From Myxococcales bacterium (lineage in GTDB: Bacteria > Myxococcota_A > Polyangia > GCA-2747355): a DNA stretch of 39,756 bases. The notes under the pieces are model-generated. The model was given only the letters and a program-made list of their open reading frames with translations. It made no database searches and was not told where the DNA came from. The DNA lies in the NCBI GenBank assembly GCA_020431405.1, contig JAGQIK010000408.1, forward strand, positions 1 to 39,756, written 5' to 3'. Positions 15,861 to 22,961 of the stretch are shown one piece after another (position 1 is the stretch's first letter; each line of letters starts with the position of its first letter). Both the position numbers and the translations under genes were made by a program.

Positions 15861-16708
15861 GACGGCTCACTCGGCGCCGGCGTTGGTGGCGTCCCCGACG
15901 GTGGCGGCGCGAAGATGTCGACGCCTTCGGCGAGGCCGTTTTCGATGATCGGCCGCGACAGCCAGTGGCTGCCCGACTGGTCGACTGCCTGCAGGAACGA
16001 CTCGCGGATCAGCTTGTAGCGGCCGATCACAACGCCGTCGCGCTCGTGCTTGAGATAGAGCCCCTCCATCTCGTCACGTGGATCCGTCTCGCGCTGCGCT
16101 CGCTCGCTCGCCACGCCGCTGCGCTCGGCGGCGTAGCCGAGCCGCTCGCGCCACGCGGCGCTCTTGTAGCGCGACGGTCCGATCAGCGCCTGCAGCGCGG
16201 CGGCATCCAGCGGCCGCGATTCCAAATCGACGCGCGCGATGACGGGCACCGAGACGACAGGGGTCGCCGCGAGCAGCGCGTGGCGCGCGTCGGTGTCGAG
16301 AAAGACCGAGCGCTCGCGGTCGAGCAGGTCGAACTCCAAAAAGTAGTGCGGCAGCTGGTCGTAGTAGATCGTGTGCTTGGCGTAGAGCCACTCGCCATAG
16401 AGCGTGTAGCGCTCGCCGAGCAGCGCGGCGAGCGCGGCGCTGTGGCTCGCCGCCCAGCGCTTGTAGAGCGCGAAGTGCTTCTCGCGCGCGCCGCCCGTCA
16501 GGTAGTGGCCGCGCGACTGCAACAGCAGCGTGCCCTGCTCGTCGAGGCGCATGCCAGCGTTGGCGCCGTCGAGCTTCTCCTCGACGACCAGCACGCCGCC
16601 GCGCAGCGTGCCGAGCGGCACCACCTCGAGCCCCTCGTCACCCGGCTGCGCGCGCGATCCCTCGACGTGCTGGGTGCGCGGGTACTTGTCGATCTCGAGC
16701 GCGCTCAT
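15857..16708 (-). CDS. ATP-dependent RNA ligase
   Basis: A 283-residue nucleotidyltransferase with the ordered motifs of covalent ligases: motif I EEKLDG (43-48, Lys45 as the AMP-acceptor), SRGHY (65-69), motif III YGEWLY (104-109), IIIa FLEFDLLD (123-130), motif IV EGLYLK (215-220) and motif V GRYKLIR (229-235). This resembles small RNA ligases (Rnl2/Rnl5-like group) rather than DNA ligases; exact subgroup undecided. No clear C-terminal OB domain, and the tail is Pro-rich. It seals 3'-OH/5'-phosphate ends, exactly those made by the neighbouring HD-Pnk. It overlaps both neighbours by 4 bp (methyltransferase upstream, HD-Pnk downstream), indicating tight co-translation. Confidence 0.9.
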   Translation of the reverse strand: MSALEIDKYPRTQHVEGSRAQPGDEGLEVVPLGTLRGGVLVVEEKLDGANAGMRLDEQGTLLLQSRGHYLTGGAREKHFALYKRWAASHSAALAALLGERYTLYGEWLYAKHTIYYDQLPHYFLEFDLLDRERSVFLDTDARHALLAATPVVSVPVIARVDLESRPLDAAALQALIGPSRYKSAAWRERLGYAAERSGVASERAQRETDPRDEMEGLYLKHERDGVVIGRYKLIRESFLQAVDQSGSHWLSRPIIENGLAEGVDIFAPPPSGTPPTPAPSEPS

Positions 16709-17367
16709 GTGGTGCCCTCGCAGCGTGCCACCGCGACCATGTGGCCGCGCACGAACGTCACGTCGACACGCGCGGCGCCCGCCTCCGCGAGCAGCGACGA
16801 GAGGCTCTCGGCGCTGAAGAGCTGGATGTGCTCGGGGTTGTCGTCGGGCTTGGAAGGCACCGAGGCGACGACGAAGCGTGCGGCCACGCGCACGATCTCG
16901 CGCGCCGCGCGCGCGGGCTCGGGCAGATGCTCGAGCACTTCGAGCGCCGTGACCACGTCGACGCTGTCGTCGGCGAAGGGCAGGGCGCAGACGTTCGCGA
17001 CGAGCCCCGAGAGGCGCACCACGCCGCCGCGGCGCACCGCCTGCACGTCAGCGATGCGGCGCGCGGCGCGATCGATGGCGCACACCTCGAGCTCGGGCTG
17101 CGCCTCGAGCAGCGGCCACAGAAACGTGCCGCGCCCGCAGCCGATGTCGAGCAGGCGCCGCGGCGCGAGCCCACAGACGGTGCCCAGCACGCGGCGCACC
17201 CGCGGAAGCTCGGTGTTGCGCTTGAGCTTGAAGGGCCGCAACCCAGCCGCGCGCGCCCGCGCCACGAGGGTCTCGGCGTCCGCCGGTGGCGCCAGCGCCG
17301 CCTCGCCGAGATGGCCGCGCACGTAGGCCGCGAGCAACACGTCGTAGTAGGTGGTCGATGTCTGCAT
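16705..17367 (-). CDS. Class I SAM-dependent methyltransferase of the RNA-repair cassette
   Basis: A 220-residue methyltransferase, first gene of the ligase/HD-Pnk operon. Motif I is LLDIGCGRG (72-80); the acidic strand-2 residue is in CAIDR (96-100), and a post-motif EVLEHL lies at 143-148. ASVPSKPDDNPEHIQLFS (168-185) contains a His at 180. A basic N-terminal helix (LRPFKLKRNTELPRVRRVLG, 43-62) could contact RNA. EVLEHL plus a later His recalls the Mn ligands (E-x-x-E-H...H) of Hen1 2'-O-methyltransferases, but similar residues occur in many unrelated methyltransferases, so Hen1-type chemistry is only a hypothesis. Start at ATG 17367; an in-frame GTG at 17406 is possible. The 4-bp overlap with the ligase gene argues for a role on the same substrate. 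Confidence 0.82.
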   Translation of the reverse strand: MQTSTTYYDVLLAAYVRGHLGEAALAPPADAETLVARARAAGLRPFKLKRNTELPRVRRVLGTVCGLAPRRLLDIGCGRGTFLWPLLEAQPELEVCAIDRAARRIADVQAVRRGGVVRLSGLVANVCALPFADDSVDVVTALEVLEHLPEPARAAREIVRVAARFVVASVPSKPDDNPEHIQLFSAESLSSLLAEAGAARVDVTFVRGHMVAVARCEGTT

Positions 17368-17384
17368 GGCCGAGGATCGAGACG

Positions 17385-17390
17385 TATAAT
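17385..17390 (+). promoter_or_regulatory. Candidate -10 box in the divergent methyltransferase/protease intergene
   Basis: A perfect TATAAT, in an AT-rich patch (ACGTATAATATGACC) unusual for this GC-rich region, lies 32 bases before the TTG start of the protease gene and 18 bases beyond the methyltransferase start. No convincing -35 hexamer lies 16-18 bases upstream. The near-palindromic AT patch could serve both divergent genes. Confidence 0.4.
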
Positions 17391-17421
17391 ATGACCTCGT
17401 CCTCACCCATCGGAGAGAGCC

Positions 17422-18717
17422 TTGAGCCAGAGGTCACGAATCAGGCGCCTGTTTAGCGGCGCCACGCTATTTGTCACGGGTGGAATCGTCGCGGTCGTCG
17501 CAGTGCTCGCGATCCAGAGCGCCTTCGCCGTGCCGCGCCGATACAGTCCCTACCGCAAGCTCGGCCTGTTCGCGCGCGTTCTGACCTACGTCGAGAACAA
17601 CTACGTGCACCACGTCGACGGACGCAAGCTCGTGCACGGCGCGATCCGCGGCATGCTCAAGACGCTCGATCCGCACTCGGTGTTCATGCCGCCCGATCAG
17701 TACCGCCGCATGAAGGCCGACACGCGCGGCAGCTTCGGCGGGCTGGGCATCGAGGTCGAGGTGCGCAACAACTGGCTGACCATCGTCGCGCCCATCGAGG
17801 ACACGCCGGCGCATCGTGCCAAGCTCAAGTCGAGCGACCAGATCCGCGCCATCGACGGCAAGAGCACGCGCGGCATGCAGATGACCGAGGCCGTGCGCCG
17901 CATGCGGGGCCCGCGCGGAACGCGCGTCAAGCTGACGATCGTGCGCCCGCTCGGCAAGGGCAAGACCAAGCGCTTCGACGTCGAGATCGTGCGCGACGTG
18001 ATCAAGATCGTCAGCGTCACGAGCAAGATGATCGAGCCCGGCATCGGCTACATCCGCGTCAAGAACTTCCAGGAGCGCACCGCCAGCTACCTGCGCAAGG
18101 CGCTCGAGCAGCTGCAAGCCAAACAGAAGCTGCACGGGCTGATCCTCGACCTGCGCAACAACCCTGGGGGATTGCTCGAGCAGGCCGTGCGCGTCGCCGA
18201 CCTCTTCATCTCCGACGGCCTGATCGTCAAGACCACCGGCAAGGGCGGCCGCGTGCTCGACCGCGAGGTGGCGCACAGCCGCGGCACCTTCAAGGGCTTC
18301 CCGATGGTCTGCCTCGTCAACGGCGGCTCGGCGTCGGCCAGCGAGATCGTCGCGGGCGCGCTGCAGGACCGCAAGCGCGCGGTGATCATGGGACAGCAGA
18401 CCTTCGGCAAAGGCTCGGTGCAGACGATCATCGAGCTCAACGACGGCTCGGGCCTCAAGCTGACCATCGCCCGCTACTACACGCCGTCGGGACGCTCGAT
18501 CCAAGAGCGCGGCATCGAGCCCGACATCATCGCCGCCGCCAAGGCACCGCCGGTCAAGGTCGAGAAGGTCACCCGCGAAAAGGACCTGCAGGGCCATCTG
18601 CGCGGCACCAAGCGGCGCAAGAAGAAGCTGGCGCGGCGCCGGCGCCTGGCGGACTTCCAGCTGCAGACGGCGCTCGACTACCTGCGCGCGGCGCAGATCT
18701 TCGGCAATCTGAAGTAG
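17422..18717 (+). CDS. C-terminal processing serine protease (S41, CtpA type)
   Basis: A 431-residue protease anchored by an N-terminal hydrophobic segment (residues ~12-36, FVTGGIVAVVAVLAIQSAFA) and acting in the periplasm. Residues ~103-190 form a PDZ domain (GSFGGLGIEVEV, IVAPIEDTPAHRAKLKSSDQIRAIDG). The protease domain contains LDLRNNPGG (242-250), the nucleophile Ser305 in GGSASASEIV and the general base Lys330 in FGKGSV, 25 residues apart as in the family, so the Ser/Lys dyad is intact. The C-terminus is strongly basic (~395-415). The start is TTG with GGAGAGAG (17412-17419) upstream. Family members trim C-termini of exported proteins and control cell-wall enzymes. Confidence 0.93.
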   Translation: MSQRSRIRRLFSGATLFVTGGIVAVVAVLAIQSAFAVPRRYSPYRKLGLFARVLTYVENNYVHHVDGRKLVHGAIRGMLKTLDPHSVFMPPDQYRRMKADTRGSFGGLGIEVEVRNNWLTIVAPIEDTPAHRAKLKSSDQIRAIDGKSTRGMQMTEAVRRMRGPRGTRVKLTIVRPLGKGKTKRFDVEIVRDVIKIVSVTSKMIEPGIGYIRVKNFQERTASYLRKALEQLQAKQKLHGLILDLRNNPGGLLEQAVRVADLFISDGLIVKTTGKGGRVLDREVAHSRGTFKGFPMVCLVNGGSASASEIVAGALQDRKRAVIMGQQTFGKGSVQTIIELNDGSGLKLTIARYYTPSGRSIQERGIEPDIIAAAKAPPVKVEKVTREKDLQGHLRGTKRRKKKLARRRRLADFQLQTALDYLRAAQIFGNLK

Positions 18718-18720
18718 AGG

Positions 18721-18793
18721 CGCGCTCGAATTCCATCGCGGCTCGCGCCGCGAGGAATATCAGATTGATTCGACCGCTGACGCGCTCGAATTC
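18721..18793 (+). repeat. Conserved leader element, copy B (hairpin plus core)
   Basis: Hairpin CGCGGC-TCGC-GCCGCG at 18737-18752, then AATATCAG and the core ATTGATTCGACCGCTGACG ending in CGCTCGAATTC at 18793. A 13-base stretch, CGCGCTCGAATTC, occurs at 18721-18733 and again at 18781-18793, exactly 60 bases apart, flanking the hairpin. It sits between the protease stop and the deacetylase start, 36 bases before the latter. The hairpin has no T-run, so terminator function is doubtful. Confidence 0.8.
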
Positions 18794-18829
18794 GGACCGC
18801 AGGCCGAGGGGCGTTATCCTCGTGCGGTC

Positions 18830-19690
18830 ATGCGGCGTATCTTCATCGCCCTCGGCGCGCTGATCAGCGCGCTGGCGCTGGCCATCGCGGTGGTCGCGGT
18901 GTGGCCCGCTGCGCCGCGCGGGAATGCAGCCTTGGCTCGCTGGGGCGGCGCCGCGCGCGCTGCCGCCGGTAGCGGGCGCGGCGTCGGCGGGCTGTGCAGC
19001 CCCGCTTCTCCCTGCCTGGCGCTGGTCATCGACGACATCGGTCGCGACATGAAAGCCCTCGAGCAGCTGCTCGCGCTCGACATGCAGCTGACGTTCTCGG
19101 TGCTTCCCCACGCGAGACACACGGCCGCGGCGGTGAAGGCGATCCGCCGCCGGCGCCGACAGCTGATGCTGCACCTGCCGATGGAGCCGCTCGACCGGGC
19201 AGCCCTGCGCGACGAGCCGATCGTGCTCTCCTCTTCGCGCCCCATCGTGGCGCCGCTCGAAGACTGCCTGTCGCGGGTGCCGGGTTTGAGCGCGGTCAAC
19301 AATCACATGGGATCTGCGATGAGCGCCGACGCGAGCGCCATGGCGCCGCTGCTGAGACACCTCGCGGGACGTGGCCTGCCTTTCCTCGATTCGCGCACAT
19401 CACCGCATACGCAGATCTGCCGCGTGGCGCGGCGCGTGGGGGTTATGTGCCTGGAGCGAGATGTGTTTTTGGATGACCCTCCCCGTCCTGCTACATTTAT
19501 TGTTAGATTAGCGCAGGCTTTGCGCGTCGCGCGGCGTCGGGGATGGGCGGTCGCGATCGGTCACCCACATCCGGTTACGGTGGCGCAGCTGTCGAAGCTC
19601 TCACGTTCGGAGGTTTCTTTTCCGATCGTGCCCTTAAGTCATATCGTCGCCAGCGGCGTGGCAGTAGCGCGGCGAAACCGGATGCAGTAG
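18830..19690 (+). CDS. Divergent polysaccharide deacetylase family protein
   Basis: A 286-residue protein with an N-terminal signal or membrane anchor (MRRIFIALGALISALALAIAVVAV). The catalytic-like domain has the divergent polysaccharide deacetylase (YibQ/DUF610-type) hallmarks: LVIDDIG (65-71), FSVLPHA (89-95), HLPMEP (115-120), NNHMGS (157-162), FLDSRT (185-190) and AIGHPHP (242-248), placing it in the NodB-like fold with metal-binding Asp/His. The gene often accompanies a CtpA-type protease in proteobacteria, as it does here, suggesting a shared role in envelope maintenance. The last third contains an AT-richer patch (about 19440-19520) with codons such as TTT-ATT-GTT-AGA-TTA, unlike its neighbours. 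No good ribosome-binding site before the ATG. Confidence 0.85.
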   Translation: MRRIFIALGALISALALAIAVVAVWPAAPRGNAALARWGGAARAAAGSGRGVGGLCSPASPCLALVIDDIGRDMKALEQLLALDMQLTFSVLPHARHTAAAVKAIRRRRRQLMLHLPMEPLDRAALRDEPIVLSSSRPIVAPLEDCLSRVPGLSAVNNHMGSAMSADASAMAPLLRHLAGRGLPFLDSRTSPHTQICRVARRVGVMCLERDVFLDDPPRPATFIVRLAQALRVARRRGWAVAIGHPHPVTVAQLSKLSRSEVSFPIVPLSHIVASGVAVARRNRMQ

Positions 19691-19714
19691 CGATACGATT
19701 GAGCGCAGAGCTAC

Positions 19715-19759
19715 GATACGCTTGGCGACGATACGCTTGGCGACGATACGCTTGGCGAC
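19715..19759 (+). repeat. Three exact 15-bp tandem repeats (GATACGCTTGGCGAC)
   Basis: Three perfect head-to-tail copies lie between the deacetylase and FHA genes, with a decayed copy upstream (CGATACGATTGAGCG, 19691-19705) and a partial one downstream (GATGAGCTTG). They end 7 bases before the TTGACA of the candidate FHA-gene promoter, the position expected for an activator or repressor binding array. There are no spacers, so it is not CRISPR. Copy number may vary between strains. Confidence 0.85.
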
Positions 19760-19766
19760 GATGAGC

Positions 19767-19796
19767 TTGACATTGGCAAATCGACGTACGTACAGT
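19767..19796 (+). promoter_or_regulatory. Sigma70-type promoter for the double-FHA gene
   Basis: A perfect -35 TTGACA (19767-19772) is followed after 18 bases by TACAGT (19791-19796), 4 of 6 matches to the -10 consensus. Transcription would begin near 19803, leaving about 110 bases of leader that includes conserved element copy D. The 15-bp tandem repeats lie immediately upstream. Confidence 0.55.
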
Positions 19797-19824
19797 ATGT
19801 GCTTGAAATTCTAGCCAAATGCAC

Positions 19825-19880
19825 CGCGGCTCGAGCCGCGAGCTATCAGATTGATTTAGCTGGCTGACGTAACGGCCGGC
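19825..19880 (+). repeat. Conserved leader element, copy D (hairpin plus diverged core)
   Basis: Hairpin CGCGGC-TCGA-GCCGCG at 19825-19840, then CTATCAGATTGATT and GCTGACGT in a core more diverged than the other copies. The stem is identical to copies B and C while the tetraloop differs. It lies in the predicted leader of the double-FHA gene, 34 bases before its start. Confidence 0.75.
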
Positions 19881-19913
19881 GATGGTTTTGATCTCTACGG
19901 CGATGCTCCACGC

Positions 19914-21758
19914 ATGGTGAAGCTGATCATCGAGGACGACGAGGGAAAGACAACCGTCGTCCCTCTGATTCGAGACGAGATCACGATCGGTCGCAAGGAG
20001 GGTAATACCATCCGGCTGACCGAGCGTAACGTCTCGCGTCGTCACGCTCGCCTGCTCAAGAACAACGGCACTGTCTTCATCGAAGACACCGGCAGCTACA
20101 ACGGGATCAAGGTCAACGGCAACCGCATCAACGGGCGCGTCGCGGTCACCGAAGGGGATCGGATCCAGATCGGTGACTACGTCCTCGGCCTCAAGTTCGA
20201 GGGCACCACCAAGCTCGGCCACGGCGCCCCACAGCCGGAAGACTCCGCGCGCACCACCGAGATGCCGCGCGCCGCCGGCGAAGCCGCGATCAACGAGCAG
20301 ACGGCCCACGTCAAGATCGAGGATGCGCCCTCCGAAGCGGCGCCCGTCCCGACCGTTGCAGCGCCCGTCAGCGCGCCTGCACGCCTGGTCTGCGTCTCCA
20401 CCAACTTCGCCGGCATGGAGTTCTCGCTGCGCAAGTCGGTGATGGTGCTCGGGCGCACCGACGACAACGACATCGTCATCAACCACCGCTCGATCTCGCG
20501 CCACCACTGCCGCATCGTCGAAGAGCACGGCCGCTACACGATCATCGATCTGCAGAGCGCCAACGGCGTGCGCGTCAACGGCGAGGAGTACGGCAAGGTC
20601 GAGCTGCGGCGCGCCGATCACATCGACCTCGGTCACGTGCGGCTGCGCTTCGTCGCGCCCGGCGAGGACTTCGTATTCGAGCGCGACGCCACAGTCGTCG
20701 ACATCTCCAAGGGCGGTGGCGGCAAGAGCGGGCTGTGGATCGGGCTTGCCGTCGTGGTGCTGCTGGCGCTGGGTGTCGTGATCTGGCGCACCATGACCGC
20801 CGGTGATCCAAACGCTGGATCCGGCGCCACCGGATCGGGCAGCACTGCCACGCCGGGCACCAGCTCGGGCACCAGCAGCACCGCCGGCAGCGGCGACTCG
20901 GCCAAGCTGCTCGCCACGATCTCGTCGTCTCTGGAGAGCGAGAGCTGGCAGCAGGCCATCGACGCCTGCGGCAAGCTCTCCGGCGAGGCCAAGAGCAAGG
21001 CCCAAGCCGACTGCGACAAGGCGAGCAAAGAAGCGCGCTGGAAGAAGAAGTTCGAGGAGGCCAACAGCCTCGTCACCAAGACGCAGATGGTCGACGCCCT
21101 GCGCGCCTACAACGCGATCCCCAAAGACAGCGTCTACGCCGGCAAGCGCGACAGCTCGCCGGACTACAAGAAGGCGCGCGAGCAGTACCTCGGCGCGCAG
21201 CTGGCGGCCATCGACGAGCACGTCAAGAAGGGCCAGTGCGAGGACGCGCGCAAGAAGGCCGATGCCGCCAAGCAGCTCGTGCCCGACGACACGCAGGCCG
21301 AGGACAAGGTCAAAGACTGCAAGTCGGATGTCGCCTCGGCGGACGCGGGTGTGGGAACCGGCAGCGGTACGGCCGGCGGCGGCGTCGCCGTGGCGACCAA
21401 GCGCCCGCCCCGGCGCAACCCGCGGCGCAACCCAGGCCGCCGGCGCCCGCCGCGCACCAAGGTTCGCACCAAGAAGGCGCCGGTCAAGCCGGCCGTCACG
21501 CTCAGCCCCGCCGAGCTGGCGGCACAGCTGCGCGCCGCACGCACGGCCTACGTCAACGCGCTCTACGCCAAGGCGATCAGCCTCGCGCGCAAGATCATCC
21601 GCGCCAGCCCCGGCAACCAGGAGGCCTGGCAGGTCATCGGCGCGTCGGCGTGCATGACCAAGAAGCAGGCGCTCGTGCGGCGCGCGATGCGCAAGCTCGG
21701 CACCAGCGCGCGCAACCTGATCCGCTCGGTCTGTCAGCGCGCCGGGATTTCGCCCTAG
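19914..21758 (+). CDS. Membrane protein with two FHA domains and a C-terminal TPR-like region
   Basis: A 614-residue protein. FHA domain 1 spans ~2-95 (ITIGRKEGNTIRL, SRRHARL, GSYNGIKVNG) and FHA domain 2 ~158-248 (MVLGRTDDNDIVI, SISRHHCRI, SANGVRVNG); both keep the Arg, Ser, His and Asn that bind phosphothreonine. A membrane helix lies at ~274-292. Beyond it come a Gly/Ser/Thr linker, helical repeat-like segments with several Cys (~330-475), an Arg/Pro-rich stretch (~498-525) and a C-terminal helical part (LAAQLRAARTAYVNALYAKAISLARKIIRASPGNQEAWQVIG). It probably links cytoplasmic Ser/Thr-kinase signalling to an envelope assembly. The ATG at 19914 has a weak ribosome-binding site. Confidence 0.85.
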   Translation: MVKLIIEDDEGKTTVVPLIRDEITIGRKEGNTIRLTERNVSRRHARLLKNNGTVFIEDTGSYNGIKVNGNRINGRVAVTEGDRIQIGDYVLGLKFEGTTKLGHGAPQPEDSARTTEMPRAAGEAAINEQTAHVKIEDAPSEAAPVPTVAAPVSAPARLVCVSTNFAGMEFSLRKSVMVLGRTDDNDIVINHRSISRHHCRIVEEHGRYTIIDLQSANGVRVNGEEYGKVELRRADHIDLGHVRLRFVAPGEDFVFERDATVVDISKGGGGKSGLWIGLAVVVLLALGVVIWRTMTAGDPNAGSGATGSGSTATPGTSSGTSSTAGSGDSAKLLATISSSLESESWQQAIDACGKLSGEAKSKAQADCDKASKEARWKKKFEEANSLVTKTQMVDALRAYNAIPKDSVYAGKRDSSPDYKKAREQYLGAQLAAIDEHVKKGQCEDARKKADAAKQLVPDDTQAEDKVKDCKSDVASADAGVGTGSGTAGGGVAVATKRPPRRNPRRNPGRRRPPRTKVRTKKAPVKPAVTLSPAELAAQLRAARTAYVNALYAKAISLARKIIRASPGNQEAWQVIGASACMTKKQALVRRAMRKLGTSARNLIRSVCQRAGISP

Positions 21759-21761
21759 GGG

Positions 21762-22703
21762 CTAGTAGGGCAGGATCAGCCCGCCGGGCGTGACCCGCTC
21801 TTTCGGCGCCTCGTCCTCGTCGTCCTTGTCCTCCCACACCGGCAGCGCGTCGAGCCGCTCGATGCTGCGCTGGATCTCGCCGCGCGTGACGTCGTGCGAG
21901 AGCGCCAGCACGCACTCGTCGTGCGGCAGCTTGACCTGCTCCCAGTCGACCTCGCCGCAACCCACCGGCAGGCGCAGCGTCAGGCCGCAGGCGTCGGCGA
22001 CGCGCGCGCGTGCGCCAGGGCGTTCGGGTTTGGGGCCGAGCTCGACGAGTCCCAGCGCGCGCGCCGCGTGCAGCCAATCGAGCGCGAGGTAGGGCGCCAG
22101 CGGGGCGCCGTGAAACTCGGCGCGCAGCAGCGCGAGCTCGGCGGCGTCGGGCAGCTGGTGCGGCCACACCGTCGGGCCGAGCAGGGCGAGCTCGACGCCG
22201 ACCCGATCGGCGCGCTCGAGCAGTGGGTCGAGGTGCGCGAGGTAGAGATCGAGCGCGGTCTCGGCGGCGCCGAGCCGCTGGCGCAGCAGGCGATCACGCG
22301 GCATGCGCGTGCGCTCGGCGAAGCGCTCGCACAGCGCGGCGGCGCTCGGCGCGAGGTCGAGCACCGCGGGAAGCAGCACGACCCGCGGCACCTCGTGGCG
22401 GCCCGCCAGCTCGACGACGTCCGCTAGCAGCTGCGCGGCCGCGCGCCGCTCGTCGCGATCGTCGGCGAGCGCGCGCGGTGCGACCTTACCCGGCTGGCTC
22501 GCCAGCGGCTCGCTCAGCTCGCCGCAGCGCAGGCGCGCGCGAGAGAGCTGCTCGAGCAGATCCGAAAGCTGCGCCGCGCTGACGCGCGCGTCGATCGCCA
22601 CGCCGTCGACGGCGCTGCTCGACAGCTCGCGCCAGCGTTCGGGGGCCGCCGGCGATTGCAGCTCGGCGAGGGGCAGCGCGGCAGTGGATAGGAGATAACG
22701 CAT
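21762..22703 (-). CDS. Possible TIM-barrel (sugar-phosphate isomerase-like) protein
   Basis: A 313-residue soluble protein without a signal peptide. The alternation of hydrophobic strands and helices (VDGVAIDARVSAAQLSDLLEQL; VPRVVLLPAVLD; VGVELALLGPTVWPHQ; AEFHGAPLAPYLALDWLHAARALG) and the late GLTLRLPVGCGEVDWEQV resemble xylose-isomerase-like TIM-barrel proteins, in which PVGxGEVDW-type motifs are common. Metal ligands are not all identifiable, so it may be a diverged or non-catalytic member. ATG at 22703. It is convergent with the FHA gene (3 bp between stops). Confidence 0.55.
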   Translation of the reverse strand: MRYLLSTAALPLAELQSPAAPERWRELSSSAVDGVAIDARVSAAQLSDLLEQLSRARLRCGELSEPLASQPGKVAPRALADDRDERRAAAQLLADVVELAGRHEVPRVVLLPAVLDLAPSAAALCERFAERTRMPRDRLLRQRLGAAETALDLYLAHLDPLLERADRVGVELALLGPTVWPHQLPDAAELALLRAEFHGAPLAPYLALDWLHAARALGLVELGPKPERPGARARVADACGLTLRLPVGCGEVDWEQVKLPHDECVLALSHDVTRGEIQRSIERLDALPVWEDKDDEDEAPKERVTPGGLILPY

Positions 22704-22744
22704 CGCGTGCGAGAGCGGCGCGTAACCTTCGCCGGCTCGGCTGG

Positions 22745-22773
22745 ATTATAACGGCAGCGGACCCGGATGTTGT
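22745..22773 (-). promoter_or_regulatory. Candidate promoter of the TIM-barrel-like gene
   Basis: Read on the - strand, a perfect TATAAT lies at 22750-22745, with ACAACA (3 of 6 matches to TTGACA) at 22773-22768 and a 17-base spacer. Transcription would start near 22738, about 35 bases before the ATG at 22703. Confidence 0.5.
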
Positions 22774-22828
22774 GCGCGCCACAGCAGGCGCTTTCGTAAT
22801 GACCTCGCCAGTTTGCGTCCGCAAGAAG

Positions 22829-22857
22829 TTGACAAATCGCGGCCACTGTAGTACATG
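22829..22857 (+). promoter_or_regulatory. Sigma70-type promoter for the OmpA/TSP3 gene
   Basis: A perfect TTGACA (22829-22834) is followed after 17 bases by TACATG (22852-22857), a weak -10. As in the FHA promoter, AAATCG follows closely behind the -35 box. The predicted leader of ~180 bases contains element copy C. Confidence 0.45.
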
Positions 22858-22904
22858 AGGGCAGTTAAGTGGGTGTAGATACTGGGAATTCCGTCGGATT
22901 CCAC

Positions 22905-22961
22905 CGCGGCTGGCGCCGCGAAAAATATCAAGTTGACTCGACCGCTGACGTGGTCGCATTT
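22905..22961 (+). repeat. Conserved leader element, copy C (hairpin plus core)
   Basis: Hairpin CGCGGC-TGGC-GCCGCG at 22905-22920, then AAAAATATCAAG and TTGACTCGACCGCTGACG (22933-22950), ending in TGGTCGCATTT. It sits in the predicted leader of the OmpA/TSP3 gene, 81 bases before the ATG. The stem sequence matches copies B and D. Confidence 0.8.

Noticed and set aside
18737-18752. Intrinsic terminator for the protease gene.
   Set aside because: A strong hairpin but no T-run; the identical stem occurs within the leaders of other genes, so a terminator role is not supported.
19715-19759. CRISPR array.
   Set aside because: Repeats are 15 bp, directly adjacent, without spacers, and no cas genes are present.
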